This document shows positions 29,738-41,084 of a stretch of 64,000 nt of DNA, one piece after another. Origin of the DNA: DASYAN01 sp963727755 (lineage in GTDB: Bacteria; Chloroflexota; Ktedonobacteria; Ktedonobacterales; Ktedonobacteraceae). The position numbers and the translations under genes are program-made. The stretch spans positions 1 through 64,000 of the forward strand of contig CAVSHN010000014.1 in assembly GCA_963727755.1 (NCBI GenBank). Direction: 5' to 3'. The notes beneath the pieces are model-generated. The model worked only from the letters and a program-made list of their open reading frames with translations. It ran no database searches and had not been told where the DNA came from. Position 1 is the stretch's first letter; each line of letters opens with the position of its first letter.

Positions 29738-29760
29738 AATACTCCATTGGAGTATTTTTT
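29738..29760 (+). terminator. Intrinsic terminator-like hairpin
   Basis: AATACTCC-ATT-GGAGTATT followed by TTTT. No + strand gene precedes it closely, so it may act as an attenuator or end antisense transcription ahead of the small regulator at 29912. Confidence 0.5.
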
Positions 29761-29911
29761 ATTAGAACTATAGGGTATACAATAGCTGGTCTGTTCAGTA
29801 ATATGGTATACTCTACAGTAACAAAGAGTGAAATAAGGAAGCTGTTGGCAATAGATGGCAGCAAAGCGAAGGCAAGACTCACCAGAAAATGTTGCCGAGG
29901 AAGGTACATTC

Positions 29912-30473
29912 ATGGAGCTAAAAGTTTTAATTGCTGTCCCCTCTGATATTTTTCGTGCGGGATTACGCACAGTGCTTACTGAGGATAAGCATATAGTCCA
30001 GGTACATGAAGCCGCGACAAAGGAGGAAATTCCAAACTCAACTTCGTTCCACAAGTCCAGACTTCATTGTAATAGACCAATCGCTTGTCATAGATATGGC
30101 ATCTCTCCCACGTGGACATTTTATTGTCTTAGCTGCTAAATTTGATCTAGATACCTTGCAAAGAGCTTACAAGTATGGTGCACGCGGCTATCTTCTCAAT
30201 GATACTTCAGCGGAACTTCTTCATGCAACTCTTTACCTGCAAAATGGGGCTTTCTTGATTGAGCCTACCGTTGCCTCTTATACCATGGACTATTTCCTCC
30301 ATGGCCTTCGTTTCGCAATCCGTGAAGAGTTGCTTTCTCCAAGGGAACGAGAGATTGTTAAATTATTACGTGATGGTCTTGATCGACGTACAATTGCCAA
30401 GCAGCTTTGTATTAGTGAAACTACGCTTAAAAAGCATCTACAGCATATTAAACATAAAAGTATTGAAGGATAA
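29912..30473 (+). CDS. NarL/LuxR-type regulator with degenerate receiver, one frame break
   Basis: From ATG 29912 it reads MELKVLIAVPSDIFRAGLRT, then after an AAA run near 30033 QTQLRSTSPDFIVIDQSL, a receiver-like fold with the phospho-site Asp position kept (VID) but the usual acidic pair replaced by VP. The C-terminal HTH is LLSPREREIVKLLRDGLDRRTIAKQL and ETTLKKHLQHIKHK, ending abruptly; a +1 shift adds only KVLKDKRYI. It is the only regulator between the two NRPS blocks, so it probably controls the cluster without classical phosphorylation (inference). Confidence 0.75.
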
Positions 30474-30516
30474 AAGATATATTTGAGGTTGCGAGGTAGT
30501 ATTGTCCTATGAAGAA

Positions 30517-30550
30517 GGGTGTATGAATTACTAACGAATTTCATACACCC
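30517..30550. terminator. Bidirectional stem-loop between converging genes
   Basis: GGGTGTATGAA (30517-30527) and TTCATACACCC (30540-30550) form an 11-bp perfect stem with a 12-base loop, placed between the regulator ending at 30473 and the NRPS thioesterase ending at 30567. No T-tract is present. Confidence 0.5.
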
Positions 30551-30566
30551 CATGGAGCACTGGACG

Positions 30567-31556
30567 TCAGCAAGTAGGCTCTATCTTGGTCAAGCATTCA
30601 CGGAACCGCTCAGCCAATATGGGGAGATATTCAGTCCTAGAGGTTATGTGGTTGCCAGGAATGATATAGACTTCCACATTATTGGCTTGAGTTTGGGTTT
30701 CCATCGTTCTACGCCAAATCTCTCCGCGAAGAGGTTCTTCCTCAGTCCAAAAGAGCGCAATCTTGCCAGGATAGAACTGAGGCCTATAACCTGCAAGCAT
30801 CCATTGATAGATATTTGCCCAGCCCCGCATGACTTCCCTGCTGGGAATAAACTCATTAAGTTTTGGTGCTACAGCATTTGGCATACTTTGTGTAGCAGCT
30901 CTCTTGTGCTTGAATTTACTCAATCGCCAGTCATAGAAGAATTCGCGCATGTGTCTGTATGCTATAAACCAGTCTGCTTGCTTTTCTGCGCTAAGTCCTA
31001 ACAGATTGCCAAGGCTTGTGATCACACGCCGCTCTTGTCCATGCTCAGCAGGAACGCTGGGCTCCATCATAACCAACAAGTCGGTTTTCTGGCCCTGTGC
31101 ATGCAACTGCCGTGCTATCTCGTAAGCCCAGGTAGCTCCATTGCACCAGCCTCCCAGAAGATATGGACCCTCTGGTTGAACAGCGCGGAGTGCCTTAACA
31201 TAAGCAGCTGCAACTTCCTCAAAGGTTGGTAGTGGTATCAGATCTTGATACTTGTATGGCTCAAGCAGGTAGAAAGGCTGGTCAGGACCCAGAGCGTGCG
31301 CTAGGTCCAAGCTGTAGAGTGCACTGTTAGTCCACTGGCCGTGCAGGAAGAAAAACGGTCGTTTCGATCCACCTGTCTGTACTGCTACCAGTCCTGCACG
31401 TTCGTCAGTTTTTATCTCTGCTGGTAGAGTGGCAATACTCTCTCCTGCCAGTGCTTTTGCCAAATGCTCTATGGTTGCTCCTCCAAAGAGGGTCGAGAGT
31501 GGTAGTTTCTTGCCAAACACCTGTGTCATCTGATCGAATAGCTGCACTCCTAGCAA
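30567..31556 (-). CDS. NRPS carrier end and thioesterase domain with Cys nucleophile
   Basis: This frame continues the carrier protein of the upstream ORF (GVQLFDQMTQVFGKKLPL after ELGGNS across a one-base break near 31557) and then a releasing thioesterase. The TE has RPFFFLHGQW, the nucleophile elbow LLGGWCNGATWAYEIARQ with Cys where Ser is usual, and a final IIPGNHITS with the catalytic His. Cys-type TE domains are known for strained or unusual release products (for example sulfazecin and obafluorin enzymes). They also occur in some uncharacterised families with a GxCNG elbow, so no product type can be assigned from this alone. Confidence 0.82.
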   Translation of the reverse strand: MLGVQLFDQMTQVFGKKLPLSTLFGGATIEHLAKALAGESIATLPAEIKTDERAGLVAVQTGGSKRPFFFLHGQWTNSALYSLDLAHALGPDQPFYLLEPYKYQDLIPLPTFEEVAAAYVKALRAVQPEGPYLLGGWCNGATWAYEIARQLHAQGQKTDLLVMMEPSVPAEHGQERRVITSLGNLLGLSAEKQADWFIAYRHMREFFYDWRLSKFKHKRAATQSMPNAVAPKLNEFIPSREVMRGWANIYQWMLAGYRPQFYPGKIALFWTEEEPLRGEIWRRTMETQTQANNVEVYIIPGNHITSRTEYLPILAERFRECLTKIEPTC

Positions 31557-34500
31557 TGAGTTCCCCCCAGCTCGAAAAAGTTGTCCTTGATCCCGATGGG
31601 CTGTACTCCTAGCAGCTTTTCCCAGATCTGAACCAACTGTTTCTCCACTGGTAGGCTTGGTGGGACATAATTCTCTTCGACCATGCTTCTGTCCTGCTCA
31701 GGTACAGGTAGAGCCCGCCGATCTATCTTGCCGTTGGGTGTTAACGGCAGCTTTTCCAGCAGTACAAAGGCCGATGGCACCATATAGGCTGGCAAATGCC
31801 TCGTTAGATGACTTTTCAGCTCCGCGGCTGTCGTACTCTGCTCCTGCTGTAGCTCTATGTAGGCTACCAGCCGCTTGTCCCCAGGTGTATCTTCCCGAGC
31901 CATCACGATTGCTAGCCGCACCGCTGGATGCTGGCCAAGCACTGCTTCGATCTCACCTAGTTCGATGCGGAAACCACGCAGTTTCACTTGGAAGTCGAGA
32001 CGCCCCAGATGCTCAATGGTTCCATCTGAGCGATAACGAGCAAGATCCCCTGTTTTGTACAAGCGCTCACCAGTGGAAGAATGATGGATAAATCGCTCGG
32101 CCGTCAGCTCTGGGCAATTCAGGTAACCACGAGCTAGACCATCCCCTCCAATGTAGAGTTCTCCTGGCACGCCGATGGGCACGGGTTGCAAGTGCCCATC
32201 GAGCAGATAGATCTGGGTATTGGCAATTGGACAGCCAATCGAGATGACTTCCTCACTCGGCTCAATCTTGCAGACACTTGACCAGATCGTCGTCTCCGTT
32301 GGCCCATCGAGATTCCACAGTGAAGCGACCTTGGGCAGCAACTGTTGGGCCAGCTCCATGGGAAGTGCTTCCCCACCACAAAAATCTTGAGGCGATGGTT
32401 GCCTTGCCATCCTGCAGCCAGCAAAATGCGCCAAGTGACAGGGGTTGCCTGCATCACTGTTGTCCCTGTCTGAGCCAAGGTCTTTATCAAGTTCTCCCCA
32501 TTTGTGACAACATCACGGGTCACCACAATCACACGCGCCCCCACTATCAGAGGCAAAAACAGCTCAAGGCCCGCAATATCGAAGGAGAGGGTCGTAACAG
32601 CTAATAGCGCATCTTCCTCACTCAGGCCAGGCTGCTCACGCATGGAGAGCAAGAAGTTGACTACCGCCCGGTGAATAATCTGCACACCCTTAGGACGCCC
32701 TGTAGACCCTGATGTGTAAATGACATAAGCTAGATTGGCAGAAGTCGCTGAAGGGAGTAAATTGGCCTCACGCTGTTGCGCTAGCACCGACTGATCAGTA
32801 TCCAAACAGACGACTTTCGTCTCATATGCGGGTAATTGGGCAATCAGATGCTGCTGAGTAACCAAGACTGGTGCCTGGGCATCCTCCAACATGAAGGCAA
32901 TCCGATCGAATGGGAAACTAGGATCGAGCGGCACATAGGCGCTTCCAGCTTTGAGAATACCCAATAACCCTACGACCATGTCCAAGGATCGTTCCACACA
33001 AATGCCAACTAACATCTCAGGCCCTACACCCAGGTGTTGGAGGTAGTGTGCCAGTTGATTGGCTCGTCGGTTCAGTTCTTGGTAGGTCATCTCCTCACCT
33101 TCGAAAACCACAGCAACCGCCTGAGGAGTACGTTCCACCTGAGTCTCGAAGAGCTGATGGAGGCACTGATCTACCGGATAGGCTGTCCCGGTGACATTCC
33201 ATTCTACCAGCAGTTGCTGGCGTTCCTGCACTGTCAGCAGAGGTAGGGTAGACAATGGCTGATTGGGGTTGGCGACAATGGCCTCCAGCAAGGTCTGCCA
33301 ATGCCCGACCAGTCGGACGATCGTAGCCTCATCAAACAGGTCGGTGCGGTACTCGAAATGACAACTTACCCCCTGTGAACTTTCTTGCATCTCTAGGGCG
33401 AGTTCGAATTGAACATCCTCTATCAGGTTCTCCAAATCAACAAACTCCCATCCTTCTGCTAAGTTCGAGAGCGATGGTGTATCAAAGCTCATCGCCACCT
33501 GGAAGAGCGGGTTGCGCCCAGCCTGCCGACTTGGTCGAAGTGCATTCACCAGAGAGGCGAAGGGAAGCTCCTGGTTTGCCTGTGCTGCTAGCACTACCTC
33601 CCGCACACGCCCAAGCAGAGCTGCAAAACAGGGATCTCCCGACAGATCCGTACGCACCACCAGGGTGTTGACGAAAAAGCCCACTAGCGCCTCTGTCCCG
33701 GCTTGACGGTTGGCCGCAAATGTACCTATAACCACATCCTCCTGCCCTGTGTAGCGGTGCAGCAATACCTGGAATGCTGCCAGCATGGTCATGTACAGCG
33801 TGACTCCCTGCTGGCGACTCACAGCCTTGAGGCTCTCTGTCAGCCTTTGGGACAGGGCCGAATGATAGGTCGCTCCCTGAGAGGATTTTTGCACTGGCAT
33901 TGGACGTGCTACAGGCAAGTCGAGAACCTCAGGGGCCCCAGCCAACTGGCGCTCCCAATAGGCCAACTGCTCAGCGAACTGTCCCCCTTCCATCTGCATT
34001 CGCTGCCAAACCGCAAAATCACTATACTGAAGGGGCAAGTCTGGTAACAGAAAGGATTGTCCGTTTGCCAAGGCTTCGTATAAGCTCGTTAGCTCAGGCA
34101 AGAGGATATTCAGTGACCAGCCATCAGAGACAATATGATGCATGGTCAAGAACAACAAGGACTCCTCTGGCCCCAGTTGGAACAGGCTAGCTCGCAAGAG
34201 GGGCCCCTGTGCCAGATCAAAGGGACGTCTCGCTTCTATCCTCACCAGATGCTGCGCCTCAGCCTCTCGCTCATCTTCTGCCAAATGTTGCAGATCGTGC
34301 ACTGGCAGATCGAGCGTCAAGGTAGGAAGAACCAGCTGCATGACCTTGTCCTCTTGCATCTCAAAGATCGTTCGTAGCACCTCATGCCGCTGTACGAGAG
34401 CGTTGAGACTTCGTTTGAGGGCTTCTATATTCACTCCCTTGCGCACCCGCAGGGTAACATACACATTGTAATTCACACTATCTGGTTCCAAATGTTGTAA

Positions 34501-34560
34501 GAACCAGGAAGCCCTTCCTGCATCAGAGAGACAGGATAAGCACGAACAACTTGCTGGCAT
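31550..34560 (-). CDS. NRPS module 2: C - A(Gly-like) - PCP, frame breaks
   Basis: The condensation domain has MHHIVSDGWS (full HHxxxDG) and VGFFVNTLVVR. The A domain has YTSGSTGRPKG; pocket residues read as D-I-L-Q-F-G-L-I-W, one change from the glycine code DILQLGLIW. A break near 32390 moves the frame in the middle of the A domain (IFCGGEALPMELAQQLLP on the other side). The gene continues to GDLARYRSDG, NGKIDRRALP and the carrier start FFELGG. The 5' end runs into the upstream ORF near 34530, so all three pieces between 30567 and 37850 were probably one gene. Confidence 0.85.
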
Positions 34561-37500
34561 ATTGATGTAGTTCTAGTGGTTAGTAGATAACCATCTTCCT
34601 TCGTCAATTTATGCAAGCCGAGCTTATCAGACTGGGAGGCTTGCAGTTGGGAGATGGCCTCAGCCAATTGAGCGACCGTGGAAGCCTCAAAGAAGCGACG
34701 CAGTGGAACAGTGATATCGAGAAGAGTCTGCAGACGCGAAAGGACTTGCATTCCCAGCAGCGAGTCCCCGCCCAAGGCGAAAAAATCATCGTGAATGCTG
34801 ATCTGCTCAAGACCTAACACCTGGGCCCAAATCCTGGCCACGCCATCTTCGAGCGGGGTGCGAGGAGCTACAAAGCTTTCTTGGCGCTCGCTGCCAGTGA
34901 AATCGGGTGCAGGCAGAGCGTGACGATCCACTTTGCCGCTGGTATTGAGGGGAAAAGTCTCTAGCAGGATAATGGCTGCAGGGATCATATAGTCAGGGAG
35001 GCGCTCTTTGAGCTGGTTATGCAGTTGAATAGTGAGCAGAGAAGTTTCCTGATCGGAACGTGGAACCACATAAGCGACCAGCCGTTTGAGACCTGGAATC
35101 TCCTCACGAACCATGACTAAGGTCTGGTAAACAGCAGGATGGAGCGCGATGACAGCTTCGATCTCCCCGGGTTCGATGCGGAAGCCGCGAATTTTGACTT
35201 GATGGTCAACGCGCCCCATGAATTCGATCAGGCCTGTCGGCAAGTAGCGTGCTAGGTCACCCGTTTTGTAGAGCAGGGCCTGTGGTTGCTGACTGAAAGG
35301 ATCAGCGATAAAGCGCTCAGAGGTCAGTTCGGGGTGATTGAGATAGCCACGAGCCAGCAGGTTTCCCCCGATATGTAACTCTCCTGCAACTCCTTGTGGT
35401 ACAGGTTGGCCGAGCTTGTCGAGAATATAGACGCGGCGATTGGACAATGGGCGACCAATGGAGATATTAGTCTCAGGCTGTTCCGACTCAAGATGGCGTG
35501 GAATGTCAAAGAGGGTAGTAACAATCGTGCCCTCAGTGGGACCATAGAGATTGAAGAATTGCAGAGAGGGCAAGGGTAACTGCCTCCAGAGCCGCACAAC
35601 CTCGGGCGAGAGCCGATCGCCACCCGCACCGATGAGCCTGAGCCGCAGGCCAGACAACTGCTTGGGAGGAAGGGTCGCCCAATGGGAGATCACCTCATGC
35701 CAGTAGCCGCAGGACCCTGTCGCGACAGTGATCTGGTGGTCTTGGGTCTGCTGCAGGAATTCAGCCGGAGACCAAATCGTTGATCCACGCAGGACAAGTC
35801 GTGCCCCAACCAAGAGGGGGGGCAGGATTTGTTCCAAGGAAGCATCAAAGGTAAAGGCGTTCAATTGCAAACAGCAATCCACAGCACCCAATTTGTGGAC
35901 TTCGATCGTGACTCCACAGTGGGAGGCAATGGGCCGATGCTCAATGAGCACGCCCTTGGGGCGTCCGGTGGAACCGGAAGTGAAGATGATATAGGCCAGA
36001 TGGTTCCCTTTGACCGCGTGAGGCAGATTGGTTGCGGGATGCTGACTGATGGTTGGCCAGTCAGCATCCAGGCAAACGCACTGGAGAGATTGCTGGCCCA
36101 CGCGTGTGAGTAGATGCTGCTCTGTGATCAGGAGCGGCATGCTAGTCTCTTGCGCCATGAAGGCGATGCGCTCAGGGGGATAGGTTGGATCCATGGGGAC
36201 ATAGACGCCACCTGCTTTGAGAATAGCCAACAGACCGACGATTGCCTTGACGGAGGGCTCGATGCAGAGACCGACGGCAACTTCTTCGTGGATATCCTTC
36301 TCTCGCAGGTGACAGGCTAGCTGATTGGCCTGCCGATTCAACTCACCATAGGTAAGCTGTTCTCCCTCGCAGATCACGGCAATGGCTTCTGGCGTGCGCT
36401 CGGCCTGATCCTCGAAAAGCTCATGAACGCAGCGATCTTGGAAATCCTCGACTGGGGGAGGATTCCACTCGACCAGCAACTGGTGACGCTCTTGCGCTGT
36501 CAAAAGGGGCAAACGAGCAATCGACTGCGTAGGATCGGCGACAATGCCCTCTAGGAGCGTCTGCCAATGCCCGACCAAGCGATCGATTGTCTCCTCGTCA
36601 AGCTGGTCACGGCGATACTTAAAATTAATCCGTAGGTCTTCTGCCCACTCCTCAACCTCTAAGCTCAGGTTAGAGTGAGGGGTCCCGCTCTTCATTTGGC
36701 GCAGTGTCCACCCTAGCGGTAGAGAAACCGACGGCGATACAGTCAGCATCACTTGAAAGAGTGGGTTCTGATCCAATGAGTGTGTGGGGTATAACTCTTT
36801 GATCAGATATTCAAAGGGCAGCTTCTGGTAGGCCTGAGTTTCTTGGATCTTCTCACGTACTTGCCTCAACACCTGATGAAAGGGAAGATCGTCCGCTAGA
36901 CTGGAGCGCAAGGCTAGAATATTCTCGAACAAGCCAACCGTTGTCTCGTTCCCTTCTGGTCTGTAGCCTGCTGTGATTGTCCCTATTACCAAATCTTCTT
37001 GCCCGGTGTAGCGGTAGAGCAGGCACAGCAAGGCAGCCTGCAGAATTATCTCTAGACTCACATTCTCTTGCCGACTCAAATCTCTCAAGTTCTCGCTCAA
37101 CGTCCTGGACAAGGTCACGCTGCAGGTCGAACTCTGGTAGGTTGGCACCGGCAACTGTTGGTAACTGGTAGGCAGCTTCAGAGCATCGGGACAGTCAGCC
37201 AATTGCTGCTTCCAGTAGGCCAATTCAGTAGCTGCCTCCTCTTCTTGGAGCCAAGCTAGTTGCCGTTGTGCGAATTCTGTGTATGGCTGTGGTGGCTTTG
37301 ACAAAGGTGAGGGCTGATCGCTTGCGAGAGCCTCATAGAGGGTTGCAAGTTCGTGCAGCAACAGCTTGAGTGACCAAATATCACAGATGCTGTGGTGTAC
37401 ACTCAGTAGTAGCAGAGACTCCTCTATGCCCAATTGTAAGAGACAAGCCCGTACCAGTGGCCCCTGGCTCATGTCAAAGGAGTATTGCGCTTCCTCATTG

Positions 37501-37850
37501 GCAAGGCGTTGTGCTTCAGCTTCCCGTTCTTCTTCCTGTAGAGCCCGCAGATCGACGACGGACAGTGGCATAGTTAGTCTGGGAGCTATCACATGCAAGA
37601 GCTGTCTCTCTTCTGTTTGAGAACGGAAGGTAGTGCGCAGAGCTTCATGACGTTGCAACAAGACATTGAGGCTCTTCGTGAGTATTTGCACACTCATTGC
37701 TTGCTTCACATAAGTAGTGACGGAAAGAGTATTGATATTTTCCTCAGGTACCAACTGGTCAAGTATCCAGGCCTGTTGTTGAGTAAAAGAAGCAGGGACT
37801 ATTTGTCCTTCTGCTCGTAGTAAAGTCTCACGTGAAATCATTGATGTCAT
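34473..37850 (-). CDS. NRPS module 1: C - A - PCP (start of next C)
   Basis: From ATG 37850 the first domain is a condensation domain with VHHSICDIWS (HHxxxD, with Ile replacing Gly) and VGLFENILALR. The A domain has FTSGSTGRPKG, GDLARYLPTG and SGKVDRHALP; pocket residues read D-A-E-T-I-A-L-I-V, for which I know no assignment. The carrier is FFALGGDSLLGMQVL. The ORF then enters the next condensation domain (YPVSLMQEGLPGSYNIWNQ) before the frame breaks. A short stem followed by T's lies in the leader near 37930-37955 (- strand). Confidence 0.87.
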   Translation of the reverse strand: MTSMISRETLLRAEGQIVPASFTQQQAWILDQLVPEENINTLSVTTYVKQAMSVQILTKSLNVLLQRHEALRTTFRSQTEERQLLHVIAPRLTMPLSVVDLRALQEEEREAEAQRLANEEAQYSFDMSQGPLVRACLLQLGIEESLLLLSVHHSICDIWSLKLLLHELATLYEALASDQPSPLSKPPQPYTEFAQRQLAWLQEEEAATELAYWKQQLADCPDALKLPTSYQQLPVPTYQSSTCSVTLSRTLSENLRDLSRQENVSLEIILQAALLCLLYRYTGQEDLVIGTITAGYRPEGNETTVGLFENILALRSSLADDLPFHQVLRQVREKIQETQAYQKLPFEYLIKELYPTHSLDQNPLFQVMLTVSPSVSLPLGWTLRQMKSGTPHSNLSLEVEEWAEDLRINFKYRRDQLDEETIDRLVGHWQTLLEGIVADPTQSIARLPLLTAQERHQLLVEWNPPPVEDFQDRCVHELFEDQAERTPEAIAVICEGEQLTYGELNRQANQLACHLREKDIHEEVAVGLCIEPSVKAIVGLLAILKAGGVYVPMDPTYPPERIAFMAQETSMPLLITEQHLLTRVGQQSLQCVCLDADWPTISQHPATNLPHAVKGNHLAYIIFTSGSTGRPKGVLIEHRPIASHCGVTIEVHKLGAVDCCLQLNAFTFDASLEQILPPLLVGARLVLRGSTIWSPAEFLQQTQDHQITVATGSCGYWHEVISHWATLPPKQLSGLRLRLIGAGGDRLSPEVVRLWRQLPLPSLQFFNLYGPTEGTIVTTLFDIPRHLESEQPETNISIGRPLSNRRVYILDKLGQPVPQGVAGELHIGGNLLARGYLNHPELTSERFIADPFSQQPQALLYKTGDLARYLPTGLIEFMGRVDHQVKIRGFRIEPGEIEAVIALHPAVYQTLVMVREEIPGLKRLVAYVVPRSDQETSLLTIQLHNQLKERLPDYMIPAAIILLETFPLNTSGKVDRHALPAPDFTGSERQESFVAPRTPLEDGVARIWAQVLGLEQISIHDDFFALGGDSLLGMQVLSRLQTLLDITVPLRRFFEASTVAQLAEAISQLQASQSDKLGLHKLTKEDGYLLTTRTTSICQQVVRAYPVSLMQEGLPGSYNIWNQIV

Positions 37851-38128
37851 AAATTTGCTCTTTCTTCTAAGACCTGCCCGCACTTATCGGGAACGTTTTT
37901 TTCTTTCTAATTCAAAAGTGCCATTTAGCAAAAAATACCACCGAAGAAACGGTATATGTGTAGACATCATTTTATAGGCATGACTATGTAGACTACATTA
38001 TACTGTTGCAAAGGCAAAGCATGGTAATGATTTTGTTAAGATTCGGTAGCGATTATTGGGCTTCAGTATAGAAACAAGCAATAATGGGTCACTACTGCTC
38101 TGTCAAACTTCATTCGACCCTTTGCTCC

Positions 38129-38836
38129 TCAGAGAGAGGAATAAAGTCGTTTAAGTTTGATACGATCATCTTTAGTATTAAAACGCCAACTAAAAGTTAC
38201 AGGATGCTTTTCTTGTTTCGCTTGCCAAGCAGTAACACGCTCTTGTGCGCTTGCAATATCCTTCAACCTAGTATTCAAGGCTTGCCTGCCCAAAACCGAA
38301 AACTCAACCTATACCATATTTAACCAACTTTCATACAAAGACGTGTAATGAATCTCAAGCTTTTTTGCTAGCCTCGCCGCCTCTTCTGGAGGAAAGGCGT
38401 GATAAAAGGAACAGGGAGTATGGGTATTCAAGTTATCCATTACCAGGACGATTTGTTCTACATCTGGATAGACTTCATCAACGAGATAGCGCACAAAATG
38501 AGCAAAGTCTGTTTTTGTGCGACGCTCTTTCACTTGAACCACTGCTTTCCCTTTCAATGGCTCACATGCCAGAAATAGACTGCAAAACCCTTCACGTTCA
38601 TATTCATAGTCCACTTTTTTGACCTTGCCTAGTTGCATTGGTAACGGTTCTATCAGATCACTTACCAATGGATTGCCTTGACCCGCCTCCAGATTTGTGA
38701 GGAACTTGTGAGGAAAGGCACCCACACTGTGATAGTGCAGTGAGACAGAAAGTGTGATATTTAAGAAGGAGACAAGGATACAACCTTTCGGTCCAGTTGC
38801 AGCAACCCTTGTCCATCCTGAAACATATTTTGACAA
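38129..38836 (-). pseudogene. IS630-type transposase remnant
   Basis: DDE transposase fragment. It shows VDYEYEREGFCSLFLA, the second catalytic Asp in LVMDNLNTHTP and HYTSLYESWLNMV. The normal Glu after NMV is replaced by TAG (38309-38311), and the same frame then continues VEFSVLGRQALNTRLKD to a TGA at 38129. The N-terminal 40 residues do not fit the family, so the front is missing or scrambled. It separates the NRPS cluster from the metal ATPase. The ends of the element are not recognised. Confidence 0.8.
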
Positions 38837-38926
38837 GCAGAGGCGATCAGCGGACTTGCATGCTTGATCGTGCTAACTCCTAGAATGGGATAGAGCCAAC
38901 CCCAGAAGGAAGAAGGTCGCAACACC

Positions 38927-41028
38927 ATGCTCAATAACAAGCAAACAGGTCAAACCACAGCAAAGCCAGAGTCTTCTCCTGTAATATCAACACAGCAGAC
39001 TCCTATAGACAGCCCTTCAGCTCAAACCAGCCAACAAAGGTCTCGACGATGGTGGCAGAGATTGTGGCAGACTGTCAAACACTCTCCCGTTCCATTTGGG
39101 ACGATGGTATTACTGGCCGGGGGACTTCTTCTCTGGCTTGCTGGGCACGCTGATCTCACTCATTGGCTTCTGCTTGCAGCGGTGTTACTGGGAGGGATTC
39201 CGCTAGTGTGGAATACCATGCAGCAGTTCCTGCGCAAAGAATTCAGTGTGGATGTCATCGCTCTACTTGCCATTACTGGGTCACTCTTACTGGAACAGTA
39301 TCTGGCTGGGGCACTCATTGTTCTGATGCTTTCAGGAGGTGAAGCCTTAGAAGCCTATGCCCTGCGACGAGCCCGCACCTCCTTGTCAGCACTAGCTGAG
39401 CGTGCTCCACGGCAGGCTCATCGCTGGCAGGGAGATGAATTGGTCACAATTCCCGCAGAGCAGGTTGATGTTGGGATGGAAATCGTGGTCAAACCTGGTG
39501 AGGTGATCCCGGTTGATGGCGTTGTGACCGATGGAGCAGCTAGTGTCAGTGAGGCGGATCTGACAGGTGAACCGGTTCCCGTACGCAAAACGATTGGCCT
39601 CCTTGTCCTTTCTGGCAGCGTGAACTTAGATGGCGTACTCCAGATTTGTGCCAGCAAGCGTAGCACAGACAGCAAGTATGCACAGATTGTGCGTTTAGTG
39701 GAGGAAGCCCAAAACCAGAAAGCGCCGATCCATCGTCTGGCAGATCGCTATAGCATCGGCTTTACGATCGCAGCACTCGCACTGGCAGGCTTGGCATGGG
39801 CCCTCCCAGGAGGTAATAGTCTCGACGCCCTAGCAGTGCTGGTCGTCGCAACACCCTGCCCACTGATTTTAGCCACGCCAATTGCCATCATGTCTGGCAT
39901 TGATTTAGCAGCACGTCATGGCATTATTGCCAAGAGCGGAGCAGCTATCGAGCAACTTGGAGAAGTGGATGTTGCCGTCTTTGACAAAACCGGCACGCTG
40001 ACACTGGGCATGCCCAAAGTGACATCCATCGTCCTTGCAAAACATGATGAGCAGGATGCAGACGGCAGAATTGAGGTTGACCCTGTTGTGCATCCCCTTC
40101 CCCAGAATGCTCCCTACTCTGCTCAAAAGGAGACGCTGCTGCGCTTGGCGGCTTCAGTTGAGCAGCTATCTACACATATCCTAGCGCGTGCTGTGGTGGA
40201 AGACGCCCAGCAACACACGTTACCGCTGAGTTCTGATAGACGATTTCGAGGAACTCTTTGGCAAGGGAGTCCATGGACGCGTGCCAGTAATAGCCCAAGA
40301 CCAGCTAGAGGAATTGCATCAAGGGGGCGATACGGTAGAGATAGCAGTGGGAAACCGGACCTTCATGCGTCATCTTGGGATCACGCTCCCGCCAGAACTG
40401 CTCTCTGAACGAGAGCGGTGCGTTGAGAAAGGGCAAATCTGTAGCTTCATTGCGGTTAACAAGCAAGTGAAGGGACTTATCATCCTTGAGGACATTCCCC
40501 GAGCCGAACTCTCCCACCTCTCGGCAGATTTGCATGCGGCAGGAATTCAAAGAAACGATCCTGCTGACAGGCGATAGCGAGGTCGTGGCTCAACAGATTG
40601 GCAAGATAGCACAAGTCGACCATGTGATTTCGCGCTGCCTCCCAGAAGATAAAGTACGTCATGTCAAGGAACTGATTGAGCAGGGGCATCGAGTCCTGAT
40701 GGTTGGCGATGGGATTAATGATGCCCCTGCACTGGCAACGGCCACTGTCGGGATGGCACTGGGAACTCAAGGATTAACTGCTGCGGCGACGGCTGCCGAT
40801 ACGGTGCTGCTCTCCACAGATATCTTGCGTGTAGTACTAGCAGTGCGTCTGGGACACCGGGTCATGCGTGTTGCTTTGCAGGGTATTTGGGTTGGCATGG
40901 GACTGAGCGTCATTGCCATGATCTTTGCGGCCTTTGGCTTCATTAGCCCAGCAGCAGGCGCGATCTTGCAAGAAGTGATTGATGTGGTGGTCATATTCAA
41001 TGCGTTACGGGCAGGGAAGATGACATAA
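38927..41028 (+). CDS. Heavy-metal P1B-type ATPase (TPC motif), two frame breaks
   Basis: Metal exporter of the P1B class with no N-terminal metal-binding domain. Visible motifs: actuator loop LTGEPVPV, membrane metal motif VVATPCPLIL (TPC instead of CPC), DKTGTLT, the nucleotide-binding region and VGDGINDAPAL. Breaks near 40250 and 40545 divide the N domain (TVEIAVGNRTFMRHLG, ILEDIPRAELSHL) and the P domain (ETILLTGDSEVVA). The TPC triplet places it outside the usual Cu/Zn/Cd groups; its metal cannot be named from sequence. About eight membrane segments are expected. Confidence 0.87.
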
Positions 41029-41084
41029 AGAGCAAAGAGGAAGTCCTTCACTGCCAAGATCATCTCAGGAGTTCTCGTTTTGGT

